From positions 1 through 24,272 of the forward strand of contig DASXYG010000131.1 in NCBI GenBank assembly GCA_036502625.1: DNA of 24,272 bases, given 5' to 3'. This stretch comes from DASXYG01 sp036502625 (GTDB lineage: Bacteria > Actinomycetota > Actinomycetes > Streptosporangiales > Streptosporangiaceae). Shown here piece after piece: positions 7,060-14,679 of this stretch (within the stretch, counting starts at the first letter, position 1; each line of letters opens with the position of its first letter). A program made the translations under genes and the position numbers. The notes under the pieces were generated by a model. That model was not told the DNA's origin and did no database searches. It saw only the letters and a list, made by a program, of their open reading frames with translations.

Positions 7060-8033
7060 CAGCCCGCGGCGGGCTCCAGGGTGTGGCGTTCGATGCGCTG
7101 CACGGCGCCCTCCTCGGGGTAGGTGCCGCTCGGGGTGACGATCGTGCCGGCCGTGCCGTCGAGGATGGCGGGGGCGTCCTCGAGCGCGCCGATCGCGGCC
7201 ATGTCGCCGGTCAGCTCGGCGAACCGGGAGACGGCCTCGACCTTCGGGCCCATCGAGCCGGCGGGGAAGTCCTCGGCGCGCAGCTCGATCGGCGTCGCGT
7301 TGGTGATCTCCTCCTCCTCGGGCGTGCCGTAGTTGCGCATCACCCGGTGGACGTCGGTGAGCAGCAGCAGCGCGTCGGCCTCCAGCGCCTCGGCCAGCAG
7401 CGACGCCGTGAGGTCCTTGTCGACGACGGCCTCGACGCCTTCGAGCTGGCCCTTGTTGTTGCGTACGGTCGGCACGCCGCCGCCGCCCGCGCACACGACG
7501 ACGGCCCCGGAGCTGAGCAGCAGCCGCAGCAGCCGCGTCTCCACGACCCGCTGCGGCTTCGGCGACGGCACCACGCGCCGCCAGTACTTCCCGTCCTCCT
7601 TGACCGTCCAGCCGCGCTCGGCGCCCAGCCGCTTCGCCTCCTCCTCGGCGTAGACCGGCCCGACGAACTTCGTGGGGTCGGCGAACGCGGGGTCGGCGGA
7701 CGACACCAGCGTCTGGTTGATCAGCGACGCCACCTGCCGCCCCGGAAGGGCGTTCTGCAGGGCCTGGAGCAGCCAGTAGCCGATCATGCCCTGCGTCTCG
7801 GCGCCGAGGACGTCGAACGGGTACGGCTGGGACAGCGACCGGTCCGCGGCCGACTGCAGCGCCAGCACGCCGACCTGCGGCCCGTTCCCGTGCGTGACGA
7901 CCAGTTCGTGTTCGGCGGCGATCGGCGCCAGCGAGCGCACGGCCTTCTCGACGTTGCGCTTCTGGATCTCGGCGTCCGGCTTGTCGCCGCGCTGCAGCAG
8001 CGCGTTGCCCCCAAGGGCGACCACGACCCGCAC
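7059..8033 (-). CDS. arcC: Carbamate kinase
   Basis: 324 residues, a usual length. It catalyses the last step of the arginine deiminase pathway, carbamoyl phosphate plus ADP to ATP, CO2 and ammonia. The N-terminal nucleotide-binding ALGGNALLQRG and the HGNGPQVG loop are characteristic of carbamate kinases in the amino acid kinase superfamily. Further hallmarks are VVCAGGGGVP, VDKDLTASLLA and the GSMGPKVEA segment near the C-terminus. The GTG start at 8033 follows the arcB stop by three bases, consistent with coupled translation. It is the last gene of the operon. Function is assigned with high confidence. Confidence 0.96.
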   Translation of the reverse strand: MRVVVALGGNALLQRGDKPDAEIQKRNVEKAVRSLAPIAAEHELVVTHGNGPQVGVLALQSAADRSLSQPYPFDVLGAETQGMIGYWLLQALQNALPGRQVASLINQTLVSSADPAFADPTKFVGPVYAEEEAKRLGAERGWTVKEDGKYWRRVVPSPKPQRVVETRLLRLLLSSGAVVVCAGGGGVPTVRNNKGQLEGVEAVVDKDLTASLLAEALEADALLLLTDVHRVMRNYGTPEEEEITNATPIELRAEDFPAGSMGPKVEAVSRFAELTGDMAAIGALEDAPAILDGTAGTIVTPSGTYPEEGAVQRIERHTLEPAAG

Positions 8034-8036
8034 GGG

Positions 8037-9038
8037 TCAGGCCCCCAGGGAGGCGACCATGATCGCCTTGATCGTGTGCATGCGGTTCTCCGCCTCGTCG
8101 AACACGATCGACGCGTCGGACTCGAAGACGTCGTCGGTGACCTCGAGTGCGTCCATGCCGGTCTTCTCGTAGATGTCCTCGCCGACCGCGGTCTCCCGGT
8201 TGTGGAACGCGGGGAGGCAGTGCATGAACTTCACCCGGGGGTTGCCGGTACGGCGCATCGTGCCGGCGTTGATCTGGTAGTCCTTCAGCAGCGCGATGCG
8301 GGAGTCCCAGACGTCCTTCGGCTCGCCCATCGACACCCAGACGTCGGTGTAGAGGAAGTCGGCGCCGCGCACGCCCTCGTCGACGTTGTCGGTGACGTTG
8401 ATCCGCGCGCCCGACCTCCCGGCCAGCCGCTTCGCGGCGTCCTGGATCTCCTCGGACGGCCACAGCTCGCGCGGCGCGACCAGCCGTACGTCCATGCCGA
8501 GCAGCGCCCCGGTGACCAGCAGCGAGTGGCCCATGTTGTTGCGCGCGTCGCCGAGGTAGGCGTACGTGATCTCGTGCAGCGGCTTGTCGCTGTGCTCCCG
8601 CATCGTGAGGATGTCGGCGAGCATCTGCGTGGGGTGCCACTCGTCGGTGAGGCCGTTCCACACGGGCACGCCGGAGTACGCCGCGAGGTCCTCGACGTCG
8701 GCCTGCTTCTTGCCGCGGTACTCGATGCCGTCGAAGAACCGGCCGAGCACCCGGGCGGTGTCCTTGATCGACTCCTTGTGGCCGATCTGCGAGCCCGACG
8801 GGTCGAGGTACGTGACGTGCGCGCCCTGGTCGTGCGCGGCCACCTCGAAGGAGCAGCGGGTGCGCGTGGACGTCTTCTCGAAGATCAGCGCGATGTTCTT
8901 GCCCGCCAGCCGGGGCCGCTCCACGCCCGCGTACTTCGCCGCCTTGAGGTCCGCCGACAGCCTCAGCAGGAACCGGAACTCCTCGGCGGTGAAGTCCAGC
9001 TCCTTGAGGAAGCTCCGACCGCGCAGGTTGACCGCCAT
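8037..9038 (-). CDS. arcB: Ornithine carbamoyltransferase (catabolic role by context)
   Basis: 333 residues. The carbamoyl-phosphate site FEKTSTRTRCSFE (with STRTR), the HPTQ motif and the ornithine-side HCLPAFH motif are all intact. The length and the DPSGSQIGHKESIKDT segment resemble ArcB-type rather than short biosynthetic ArgF proteins. Lying between arcA and arcC, it probably runs in the catabolic direction: citrulline plus phosphate to ornithine plus carbamoyl phosphate. An anabolic argF assignment cannot be excluded from sequence alone, but nothing else of arginine biosynthesis is nearby. Only three bases separate it from arcA upstream and from arcC downstream. The ATG is preceded by GGAGGCATAGGGA, in which GGAGG is a strong ribosome binding site inside the end of arcA. 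Confidence 0.95.
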   Translation of the reverse strand: MAVNLRGRSFLKELDFTAEEFRFLLRLSADLKAAKYAGVERPRLAGKNIALIFEKTSTRTRCSFEVAAHDQGAHVTYLDPSGSQIGHKESIKDTARVLGRFFDGIEYRGKKQADVEDLAAYSGVPVWNGLTDEWHPTQMLADILTMREHSDKPLHEITYAYLGDARNNMGHSLLVTGALLGMDVRLVAPRELWPSEEIQDAAKRLAGRSGARINVTDNVDEGVRGADFLYTDVWVSMGEPKDVWDSRIALLKDYQINAGTMRRTGNPRVKFMHCLPAFHNRETAVGEDIYEKTGMDALEVTDDVFESDASIVFDEAENRMHTIKAIMVASLGA

Positions 9039-9041
9039 TCC

Positions 9042-10262
9042 CTATGCCTCCCTCTCCATCGGGCAACTCATACAGCGCGGACCGCCGCGCCCACGGCCGA
9101 GCTCGCTTCCGGCGATGGTGACCACCTCGATGCCGTTCTTGCGCAGGAACGTGTTCGTCGTGACGTTGCGCTCGTACGCGAAGACCACACCGGGCTCGAC
9201 GGCGAGCACGTTACAGCCGTCGTCCCACTGCTCGCGCTCCGCGGACCTGACGTCCTGCGTGGCGGTCAGCACCTTGATGCCGTCGAGGTCGAGCGCGGCG
9301 CCGATGGCCCGGTGCATGTCGTCCGGCGCGTGGTCGGTGACCTTGAGCTCCTTCTCGTTGTCGCCGGGCTCGATCGTGTACGACCGCAGCATGCCGAGTC
9401 CGGCGTACTTCGTGAAGACCCCGTGGTCGACCATCGTCATGACGGTGTCGAGGTGCATGAACGCGCGCGCCTTCGGCATGTCGAGGGCGACGATGCGCCG
9501 CGCCGCGCCCTTCGCGAACAGGTTCCGGGCCAGGAACTCCACCGACTGCGGCTGCGTGCGCTCGCTCATGCCGACCAGCACCGAGCCGTTGCCGATGACG
9601 AGGACGTCGCCGCCCTCGATGGTCGCCGGGGCCATCGCGCTGCCCGGCGCCCACACGTTGAACTTGGCGTCGGCGAACATCGGGTGCCAGCGGTAGATCG
9701 CCTCGTAGTTGATCGTCTCCCGCATGCGCGCCTTCTTGCGCATCGCGTTGATCGACACGCCGGGGTAGATCCAGCAGGACGTGTCGCGGGTGAAGATGCA
9801 GTTCGGCAGCGGCGTGAGCACGAAGTCGTCCATCTCCATCGCGTGGAAGGCGATCGACTTCGGCTCGGCGGTCAGCTCGAGGATCTCGCGCTTGGTCATG
9901 CCGCCGATGAGGTAGCGCTGGAGGTCGTCGGCGTTCATCGCCGAGAACACGTTGTGGATCGTGTCGATGGCCAGCGGCCCGTAGAACCGCTCGTCGAAGA
10001 CGTGGTCGAGGATGTACTCGCGCGCGTCGTCGTTCTCGACCGTCGTGCGCAGCAGGTCGCCGAGCAGGTGCACGGTGACGCCGCGGTCGCGGAGCATGTT
10101 GGCGAACGCGTCGTGCTCCTCGCGCGCCCGCTTCACCCACAGCACGTCGTCGAACAGCAGCCCGGCCGCGTTCGTCGGGGTGAGCCGCTTCATCTCCAGG
10201 TCCGGGCGGTGCAGGATCACCTGCTTCAGGCGGCCCACTTCGGAGTCAACGTGGAACGTCAT
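9042..10262 (-). CDS. arcA: Arginine deiminase
   Basis: About 406 residues, the normal size. It hydrolyses arginine to citrulline and ammonia. Recognisable guanidino-modifying-enzyme landmarks are MTFHVDSEVGRLKQVILHRP at the N-terminus, NCIFTRDTSCWI, IEGGDVLVIGNG, FMHLDTVMTM (catalytic His region) and GGPRCMSCPM at the end. C397, the first Cys of CMSC, aligns with the catalytic nucleophile of Pseudomonas ArcA. I chose the ATG at 10262 because GGGGA then lies at a good spacing; the ATG immediately before it (10265) would add one Met. The 5' end overlaps the upstream permease gene by 17 bases, indicating translational coupling. It is the first enzyme of the operon. Confidence 0.96.
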   Translation of the reverse strand: MTFHVDSEVGRLKQVILHRPDLEMKRLTPTNAAGLLFDDVLWVKRAREEHDAFANMLRDRGVTVHLLGDLLRTTVENDDAREYILDHVFDERFYGPLAIDTIHNVFSAMNADDLQRYLIGGMTKREILELTAEPKSIAFHAMEMDDFVLTPLPNCIFTRDTSCWIYPGVSINAMRKKARMRETINYEAIYRWHPMFADAKFNVWAPGSAMAPATIEGGDVLVIGNGSVLVGMSERTQPQSVEFLARNLFAKGAARRIVALDMPKARAFMHLDTVMTMVDHGVFTKYAGLGMLRSYTIEPGDNEKELKVTDHAPDDMHRAIGAALDLDGIKVLTATQDVRSAEREQWDDGCNVLAVEPGVVFAYERNVTTNTFLRKNGIEVVTIAGSELGRGRGGPRCMSCPMEREA

Positions 10263-11631
10263 CACTTCCCCTTTCGAGTGCCCCGTCGGACGGACCGTAC
10301 GTGCCGCGCGACGCCTTCGCCCAGACGAACACGGGGATTCCGACGAGCAGCATGATCGTGCCGAGGAACACGGCGGTCTCGCCGGACCCGTACACCATCC
10401 AGAAGCAGAACAGCAGCGCGACCACCGACACGGTGACGTCGCGGCCCAGGCCCGTACGGTCGATCGCGCGCTGCCGGGTCACCAGCCAGAAGAGCTGCGC
10501 GCCCGCGGAGAACATGTACGGCACCACGGTCGTGAAGGTGGCGAGCAGCAGGATCGACTCGAAGACGTTCTCCGCGCCGAAGTAGCTCGCCGCGGTGACG
10601 ATCGAGGTCAGCACGGAGCCGACGAGGATGCCGGCCCACAGCGTGCCGTTGCGGTTGGTCTTGGTGAAGAACCGCGGGAACAGGTTGTCCCGCGCCGAGG
10701 CCATCGGCATCTCCGCGACCAGCATCGTCCAGCCGTTCAGCGCCCCGATGCCGGAGATGATCGCGATGACGGCCATCACGGCGCCCCAGGCCGAGCCGCC
10801 GAACATGTTGTTGATCGCGTCGGCGAACGGCGCCTCGGAGTTCTCCAGCGCCGCGTGCGGCACGTTCCCCATGACGGCGACCGTGCCGAGCAGGTACACC
10901 ACGGCGCAGGCCAGCGTGCCGTAGACGCTCGCCCGGCCGACGTTGCGCACCGGGTCGACGATCTTCTCCGCGGCGATGGCCACCGACTCGATGCCGGAGT
11001 AGATGAACAGCAGCACCGCACCGGCCAGGGAGATCGCCGCGACCGGGTTCGCGCCGCCGGCGATGAACGGCCCGAAGTTGGCGCCCCTGACGAAGAACAG
11101 CCCGACGATGCCGATGAACAGCAGCGGCACGAACTTCAGCACGGTCGTCACGATCTGGAACAGGCCCACGTTCTTCACGCCGGTCAGGTTCACCAGCGCC
11201 GGAACCCAGATGCCGGCCAGCGCGATGACCAGCTTGCCGAGCGTCGACTCCCAGTGCAGGAAGTAGTTGACGTAGCCGACCCAGGCCACCGCGATGCCCG
11301 CGTTGCCGGCCCACGCGGTGATCCAGAACGACCAGGCGGAGAGGAACCCGGCGAACTCGCCGAACCCCTGCCTGGCGTACGCGTACGGGCCGCCCGCCGT
11401 CGGCACCCGCCGGCCGAGCCGGCCGAACACCACGGCCAGGCACACCGCGCCGAGGGTGACGAGGAGGAACGCGACGATGCTGATCGTGCCGTACTGCGCG
11501 AGGGTCGCGGGGAGCAGGAAGATCCCGGTGCCGATGACGTTGCCGACGATGAGGGCGATCGCTCCGGAGAGGCTGAGCCGGCCTCCGCCGGTGCCCTGCC
11601 GGCCGGTGGGCTCGGTCCGCACGGCATTCAT
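10246..11631 (-). CDS. APC-superfamily permease of the arginine deiminase operon (ArcD-like role)
   Basis: About 461 residues with roughly 12 membrane helices. The first helix has the APC motif VGNVIGTGIFLLPATLA, followed by GRLGRRVPTAGGPYAYARQG, resembling the basic amino acid/polyamine antiporter group. As first gene of an operon with arcA, arcB and arcC, it most likely exchanges arginine for ornithine (or citrulline) in the cytoplasmic membrane. It belongs to the APC fold rather than the separate ArcD family of Pseudomonas, so I leave the symbol empty. I chose the ATG at 11631-11629 because GGGGGGACCG lies just upstream; the frame stays open further upstream, but those starts lack a ribosome binding site. 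The 3' end runs 17 bases into arcA. Confidence 0.88.
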   Translation of the reverse strand: MNAVRTEPTGRQGTGGGRLSLSGAIALIVGNVIGTGIFLLPATLAQYGTISIVAFLLVTLGAVCLAVVFGRLGRRVPTAGGPYAYARQGFGEFAGFLSAWSFWITAWAGNAGIAVAWVGYVNYFLHWESTLGKLVIALAGIWVPALVNLTGVKNVGLFQIVTTVLKFVPLLFIGIVGLFFVRGANFGPFIAGGANPVAAISLAGAVLLFIYSGIESVAIAAEKIVDPVRNVGRASVYGTLACAVVYLLGTVAVMGNVPHAALENSEAPFADAINNMFGGSAWGAVMAVIAIISGIGALNGWTMLVAEMPMASARDNLFPRFFTKTNRNGTLWAGILVGSVLTSIVTAASYFGAENVFESILLLATFTTVVPYMFSAGAQLFWLVTRQRAIDRTGLGRDVTVSVVALLFCFWMVYGSGETAVFLGTIMLLVGIPVFVWAKASRGTYGPSDGALERGSDDVPR

Positions 11632-11664
11632 CGGTCCCCCCGAAACGATGGCCATGATCACTGA

Positions 11665-11679
11665 GTAGTGCGTGACTAC
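11665..11679. promoter_or_regulatory. Inverted repeat upstream of the arginine deiminase operon
   Basis: GTAGT (11665-11669) and ACTAC (11675-11679) flank a 5-base spacer, 34 bases upstream of the permease ATG. The position suits an operator or activator site for the arc operon. It does not match the FNR or CRP consensus, and I cannot identify a regulator. The same 148-bp divergent region holds two CCGTACG copies four bases apart (about 11712-11729). Confidence 0.35.
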
Positions 11680-11767
11680 CCGAGCGGCTGACGCGCTAAT
11701 CCGTGCGGTGACCGTACGGGCACCGTACGTCCGGGCGACCCGCGTACCGGCGGCGGCACCCCGGCAA

Positions 11768-11773
11768 TAGACT
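11768..11773 (+). promoter_or_regulatory. -10 box (TAGACT) of the ABC transporter operon, leaderless start
   Basis: TAGACT matches TANNNT and ends six bases before the ATG at 11780, with no room for a ribosome binding site. The mRNA should begin at the start codon, so leaderless translation is likely. Confidence 0.6.
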
Positions 11774-11779
11774 TTGGCC

Positions 11780-12703
11780 ATGCCCTCCGCCGCCGTCGAG
11801 ATCACCGACCTGGCCAAGCGTTACGGCGCCGTGCCCGCCGTGCGCGGCGTCACCTGGTCGGCGCGGCGCGGCGAGATCACCGCGCTGCTCGGGCCCAACG
11901 GCGCGGGCAAGACCACCACCGTCGAGATCTGCGAGGGCTTCCGCCGCGCCGACTCCGGCCGCGTCGCCGTCCTCGGCCTCGACCCCCGGCGCGACGCCGC
12001 CGCGCTGAAGGCGCGCATCGGCGTGATGCTCCAGTCGGCCGGCGTGCCCACCGCCGCGCGTACGGGCGAGTGGCTGCGGCTGGTCGCCAAGCTGTACGCC
12101 CACCCGGCGCCGGTCGACGCCCTGCTCGACCGGCTCGGCCTCGCCGCGGTGGCCCGCACCCCGTTCAAGCGGCTGTCCGGCGGGCAGCAGCAGCGGCTGT
12201 CGCTGGCCGCCGCCGTCGTGGGCCGCCCGGAGCTGGTGTTCCTCGACGAACCCACCGCCGGGCTCGACCCCCAGGCCCGCCACGCCACGTGGGAGCTCGT
12301 CGGCGAGCTGCGCGCCGCCGGGGTGTCGGTCGTCCTCACCACGCACTACATGGAGGAGGCCGAGCGGCTGGCCGACCGCGTGGTGATCATCGACGAGGGC
12401 CGCGTCGTGGCCGACGCGCCGCCGGGCCGGCTCACCGCCGACCGCCGCCGCCTGCGGTTCCGCGCCGAGCCCGGCCTCACCGGCCTCAGTGAGGCGCTGC
12501 CCGCCGGCCACACCGTGACCGAGGCGCCGCCGGGGCGCTACGAGGTCGACGGCCCCGAGCCCGACGGCGTCGGGCCCGACGCGGTGTCCGCGGTGACCGC
12601 CTGGTGCGCGCGGCACTCCATCACGCCGGACGACCTGCGGCTCGAACGGCGCACCCTGGAGGACGTCTTCCTCGACCTCACCGGACGGGACCTGCGCAGT
12701 TGA
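11780..12703 (+). CDS. ABC transporter ATP-binding protein, DrrA-like
   Basis: 307 residues. It has Walker A GPNGAGKTT near residue 36, a Q-loop at VMLQSAG, the signature LSGGQQQRLSLA, Walker B LVFLDEPTAGLDP and the H-loop TTHYMEEAE, followed by a C-terminal extension of about 90 residues as in DrrA/CcmA-type subunits. It should drive export of a drug-like or lipid substrate through the membrane partner encoded next. The ATG at 11780 lies six bases after a -10 box and is probably leaderless; an in-frame TTG two codons earlier is a weaker start. The stop overlaps the permease start by 4 bp (TTGA). An exporter of this type close to ctaA is a common actinobacterial arrangement, whose reason is not settled. 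Confidence 0.93.
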   Translation: MPSAAVEITDLAKRYGAVPAVRGVTWSARRGEITALLGPNGAGKTTTVEICEGFRRADSGRVAVLGLDPRRDAAALKARIGVMLQSAGVPTAARTGEWLRLVAKLYAHPAPVDALLDRLGLAAVARTPFKRLSGGQQQRLSLAAAVVGRPELVFLDEPTAGLDPQARHATWELVGELRAAGVSVVLTTHYMEEAERLADRVVIIDEGRVVADAPPGRLTADRRRLRFRAEPGLTGLSEALPAGHTVTEAPPGRYEVDGPEPDGVGPDAVSAVTAWCARHSITPDDLRLERRTLEDVFLDLTGRDLRS

Positions 12704-13512
12704 GCACCCCCGAGACCACCACCGGCGTACGGGCCGCCGCGCCCGCCGTGTTCGCGCCGACGCCCGGCGCCGCGCCGCTGCCCCGCATGATCGCGGCGCA
12801 GGCGGCGATGGAGCTGCGCGCGCTGCTGCGCAACGGCGAGCAGCTCCTGCTCGTCCTCGTCATCCCGGTCGGCCTGCTGGCCCTGTTCTCCCTGGCGCCG
12901 CTGCTCGACGTCGGGCCGGGCGCGCGCGTCGACTTCCTCGCCCCCGGCGTCCTGGCCCTCGCCGTCATGTCGACGGCGTTCACCGGCCAGGCCATCGGCA
13001 CCGGCTTCGAGCGGAAGTACGGCGTGCTCAAACGGCTCGGCGCCACACCGCTGCCGCGCTCCGGGCTGCTCGCCGCGAAGACCGCCGCCGTGCTCGTCGT
13101 GGAGATCGGGCAGGTCGCCGTCATCGGCGCGGTGGCGCTCGCGCTCGGCTGGCGGCCGCACGGCGGCGCCGGCGGCGGCCTCGCGGTCGCGGCGCTGCTG
13201 CTGCTCGGCACGGCCGCGTTCAGCGGCCTCGCGCTGCTCATGGCCGGCACCCTGCGCGCCGAGGCCACCCTCGCCGGCGCGAACCTCGTCTACCTCGTGC
13301 TGCTCGTCCTCGGCGGCGTGGCGTTCCCGCTGGCCCGCTTCCCCGAGGCGATCCGCCCGGTGCTGCACGCCCTGCCCATCACGGCGCTGTCCGACGGCGT
13401 GCGCGCGGTCCTCCAGCACGGCGCGGCGCTGCCCGCGTACGACCTCATCGTGCTCGCCGTCTGGGCGGTGGCCGCGCTCGCGGTGGCGTCCCGTACGTTC
13501 CGCTGGGAGTGA
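12700..13512 (+). CDS. ABC-2 type transporter permease
   Basis: 270 residues with six probable membrane helices after a cytoplasmic N-terminus rich in Ala, Pro and Thr. The family pattern is visible in MSTAFTGQAIGTGFERKYGV followed by LKRLGATPLPRS, typical of ABC-2/DrrB-like permeases, with a Gly-rich VLGGVAFPL before the last helices. It pairs with the ATPase encoded immediately upstream. The TTG start at 12700 is chosen because it makes a 4-bp TTGA overlap with the ATPase stop. Later in-frame candidates (for example ATG at 12787) would remove the N-terminal tail but still leave all helices, so the exact start is uncertain. The substrate cannot be inferred. Confidence 0.88.
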   Translation: MSTPETTTGVRAAAPAVFAPTPGAAPLPRMIAAQAAMELRALLRNGEQLLLVLVIPVGLLALFSLAPLLDVGPGARVDFLAPGVLALAVMSTAFTGQAIGTGFERKYGVLKRLGATPLPRSGLLAAKTAAVLVVEIGQVAVIGAVALALGWRPHGGAGGGLAVAALLLLGTAAFSGLALLMAGTLRAEATLAGANLVYLVLLVLGGVAFPLARFPEAIRPVLHALPITALSDGVRAVLQHGAALPAYDLIVLAVWAVAALAVASRTFRWE

Positions 13513-13547
13513 CCCGCCGAAGCGCCGCGCCGCGAACACGTTCTGGC

Positions 13548-13553
13548 TAAGGT
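13548..13553 (+). promoter_or_regulatory. -10 box (TAAGGT) of cassette 1
   Basis: TAAGGT is followed by GGCG and then GGCGGAAGGACGGC (13561-13574), which contains the ribosome binding site GGAAGGA. The TARGGTGGCG motif and the same 14-base leader recur before cassette 2, arguing for a duplicated promoter/leader. Confidence 0.5.
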
Positions 13554-13578
13554 GGCGAACGGCGGAAGGACGGCATCC

Positions 13579-13899
13579 GTGACCCCCTTTGGCGTGCTCT
13601 ACACGCTCATCCACTTCGCGCTGTACGCGACCGGGCTGGTCCTCGCGATCGCGCTGCTGAGCCCCCGCGACCCGCAAGCCGGGCGGCTGACCGCGTACGG
13701 CTTCGGCTGCGAGATCGCCGCGCTCGTCGTGTGGATCCTCGGCGACCTCCTCACGGCCGCGGCCGGCACCGGCGCCGCGATCGCGGTGGCCGACAACGCC
13801 CTGGCCCGCGTCATCGAGGTCGCCGGCTGCGTCCTGATCCTCCTGGGCCTGCTGCGGCGCGTCCGCGCGCTCCAAGGGGCGCAGAGGGCGGAGCCGTGA
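13579..13899 (+). CDS. Cassette 1 protein A1, small membrane protein
   Basis: 106 residues with three probable helices (about 7-27, 37-60 and 78-94) and a basic C-terminus (LLRRVRALQG). I recognise no named family. The closing segment RVIEVAGCVLILLGLLRRVR resembles those of A2 (LIRLAGFALIFVGLLRLVRR) and A3, which suggests paralogy. The GTG at 13579 has GGAAGGA eight bases upstream; an earlier in-frame GTG at 13552 overlaps the -10 box and would translate the ribosome binding site itself, so it is rejected. The stop overlaps the B1 start by 4 bp (GTGA). There are no catalytic motifs; a structural or sensing role in the membrane is only a guess. Confidence 0.75.
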   Translation: MTPFGVLYTLIHFALYATGLVLAIALLSPRDPQAGRLTAYGFGCEIAALVVWILGDLLTAAAGTGAAIAVADNALARVIEVAGCVLILLGLLRRVRALQGAQRAEP

Positions 13900-14258
13900 T
13901 CCACGCCCGCGACGTCGCCGGCACGATCGAGGGGGTGCTCGGCGTGGTGTCCGGGCTCGCCGTCATCGTGGGCGGCATCGTGTTCTTCGTCGTCGGCCGG
14001 CGGCGGGGCGCGCTCGCCGGGGCCGGGTTCGTCACGCTGGCGGTCGGCACCGTCGCGACGTCCGCGTGGTCGGTGGTCGTCGGGGAGCCGCTCACCTTCC
14101 GCGACGCGCGCGGCGGGCCGCTGCTGCCCGGGACGCTGGTCGAGCTGCTCCTCGGCGTGGCCGGCTGGGCGATGGTCGTCGTCGCGGTCGTGCTGCTGCG
14201 GCCGAAGCGGCCGCCCGTGCCGCCGTTCCCGCCTCCCCCGGCCGGTCCCGTGCCGTAG
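13896..14258 (+). CDS. Cassette 1 protein B1, small membrane protein with Pro-rich tail
   Basis: 120 residues with helices at about 13-33, 40-62 and 80-101, and a proline-rich tail PPVPPFPPPPAGPVP. The segment GGIVFFVVGRRRGALAGAGF aligns with GGVVLFVVGKGRGVLSGAGL of B2, and both have a GW pair in the last helix, so the two are clearly paralogous. Function is unknown. The GTG start at 13896 is fixed by a GTGA overlap with A1, suggesting equal or coupled synthesis of A1 and B1. The TAG stop forms part of the -10 box of cassette 2, so the cassettes are packed with no free space. Confidence 0.72.
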   Translation: MIHARDVAGTIEGVLGVVSGLAVIVGGIVFFVVGRRRGALAGAGFVTLAVGTVATSAWSVVVGEPLTFRDARGGPLLPGTLVELLLGVAGWAMVVVAVVLLRPKRPPVPPFPPPPAGPVP

Positions 14259-14261
14259 GGT
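14256..14261 (+). promoter_or_regulatory. -10 box (TAGGGT) of cassette 2
   Basis: TAGGGT overlaps the stop codon of B1. GGCG follows, as in cassette 1, and GGCGGAAGGACGGC (14297-14310) repeats the cassette 1 leader exactly, with GGAAGGA at 14300-14306. Confidence 0.45.
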
Positions 14262-14316
14262 GGCGCGGGCGCAATCGGACGGGACGCGGGTCCCTGGGCG
14301 GAAGGACGGCCACGCG

Positions 14317-14679
14317 GTGCAAGCGGTGTCCCTGATCAGTGCCGTGCTCCAGCTCCTGGTGTACGTCGGCGCGATCGTCGTCGCCATCCTGCTGCGGCGG
14401 CGCGACGGCAAGGCCGCGCTGCTCCTCGCGCTCGGCATCGGCTGCCAGGTGCTCGGGGTGCTCATCTCCGTCGGCGAGGGGCTGGCGATGAGCGCGATGA
14501 TCCGCAGCTCGGTGGCCTCGTCCGGCGGCATGCAACCCGTGGAGGCGCTCGTCTACGGGTTCGGCCTGGTGATCGCCCTCATCCGGCTGGCCGGGTTCGC
14601 GCTGATCTTCGTGGGGCTGCTGCGGCTCGTCCGCCGGCGGCCCGGCGCGGCGGCCGCGGGAATGGGGGCGGCCCGATGA
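14317..14679 (+). CDS. Cassette 2 protein A2, small membrane protein
   Basis: 120 residues. Helices at about 5-26, 32-52 and 78-104 are separated by short basic turns (RRRDGK after helix 1) and a Ser/Gly/Met-rich loop (57-75). The C-terminus is basic then Ala/Gly-rich. It resembles A3 around RRxxxxALLxALGxG and A1 in the last helix. The GTG at 14317 is ten bases after GGAAGGA; a further GTG nine bases on is possible. An upstream in-frame start at 14260 sits inside the -10 box and is rejected. The stop overlaps the B2 start (ATGA). Not recognised as a named family. Confidence 0.72.
   Translation: MQAVSLISAVLQLLVYVGAIVVAILLRRRDGKAALLLALGIGCQVLGVLISVGEGLAMSAMIRSSVASSGGMQPVEALVYGFGLVIALIRLAGFALIFVGLLRLVRRRPGAAAAGMGAAR

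Noticed and set aside
7083..10355. Plus-strand open frame of about 1090 codons opposite the arc operon
   Set aside because: Fully antisense to arcC, arcB and arcA, rich in Arg, His, Val and Asp with no domains. Such frames arise because stops are rare on the opposite strand of GC-rich genes.
11652..11817. N-terminal extension of the arc-operon permease
   Set aside because: The frame is open upstream, but those starts have no ribosome binding site and the extension would run through the divergent promoter of the ABC operon. The ATG at 11631 has a G-rich site.
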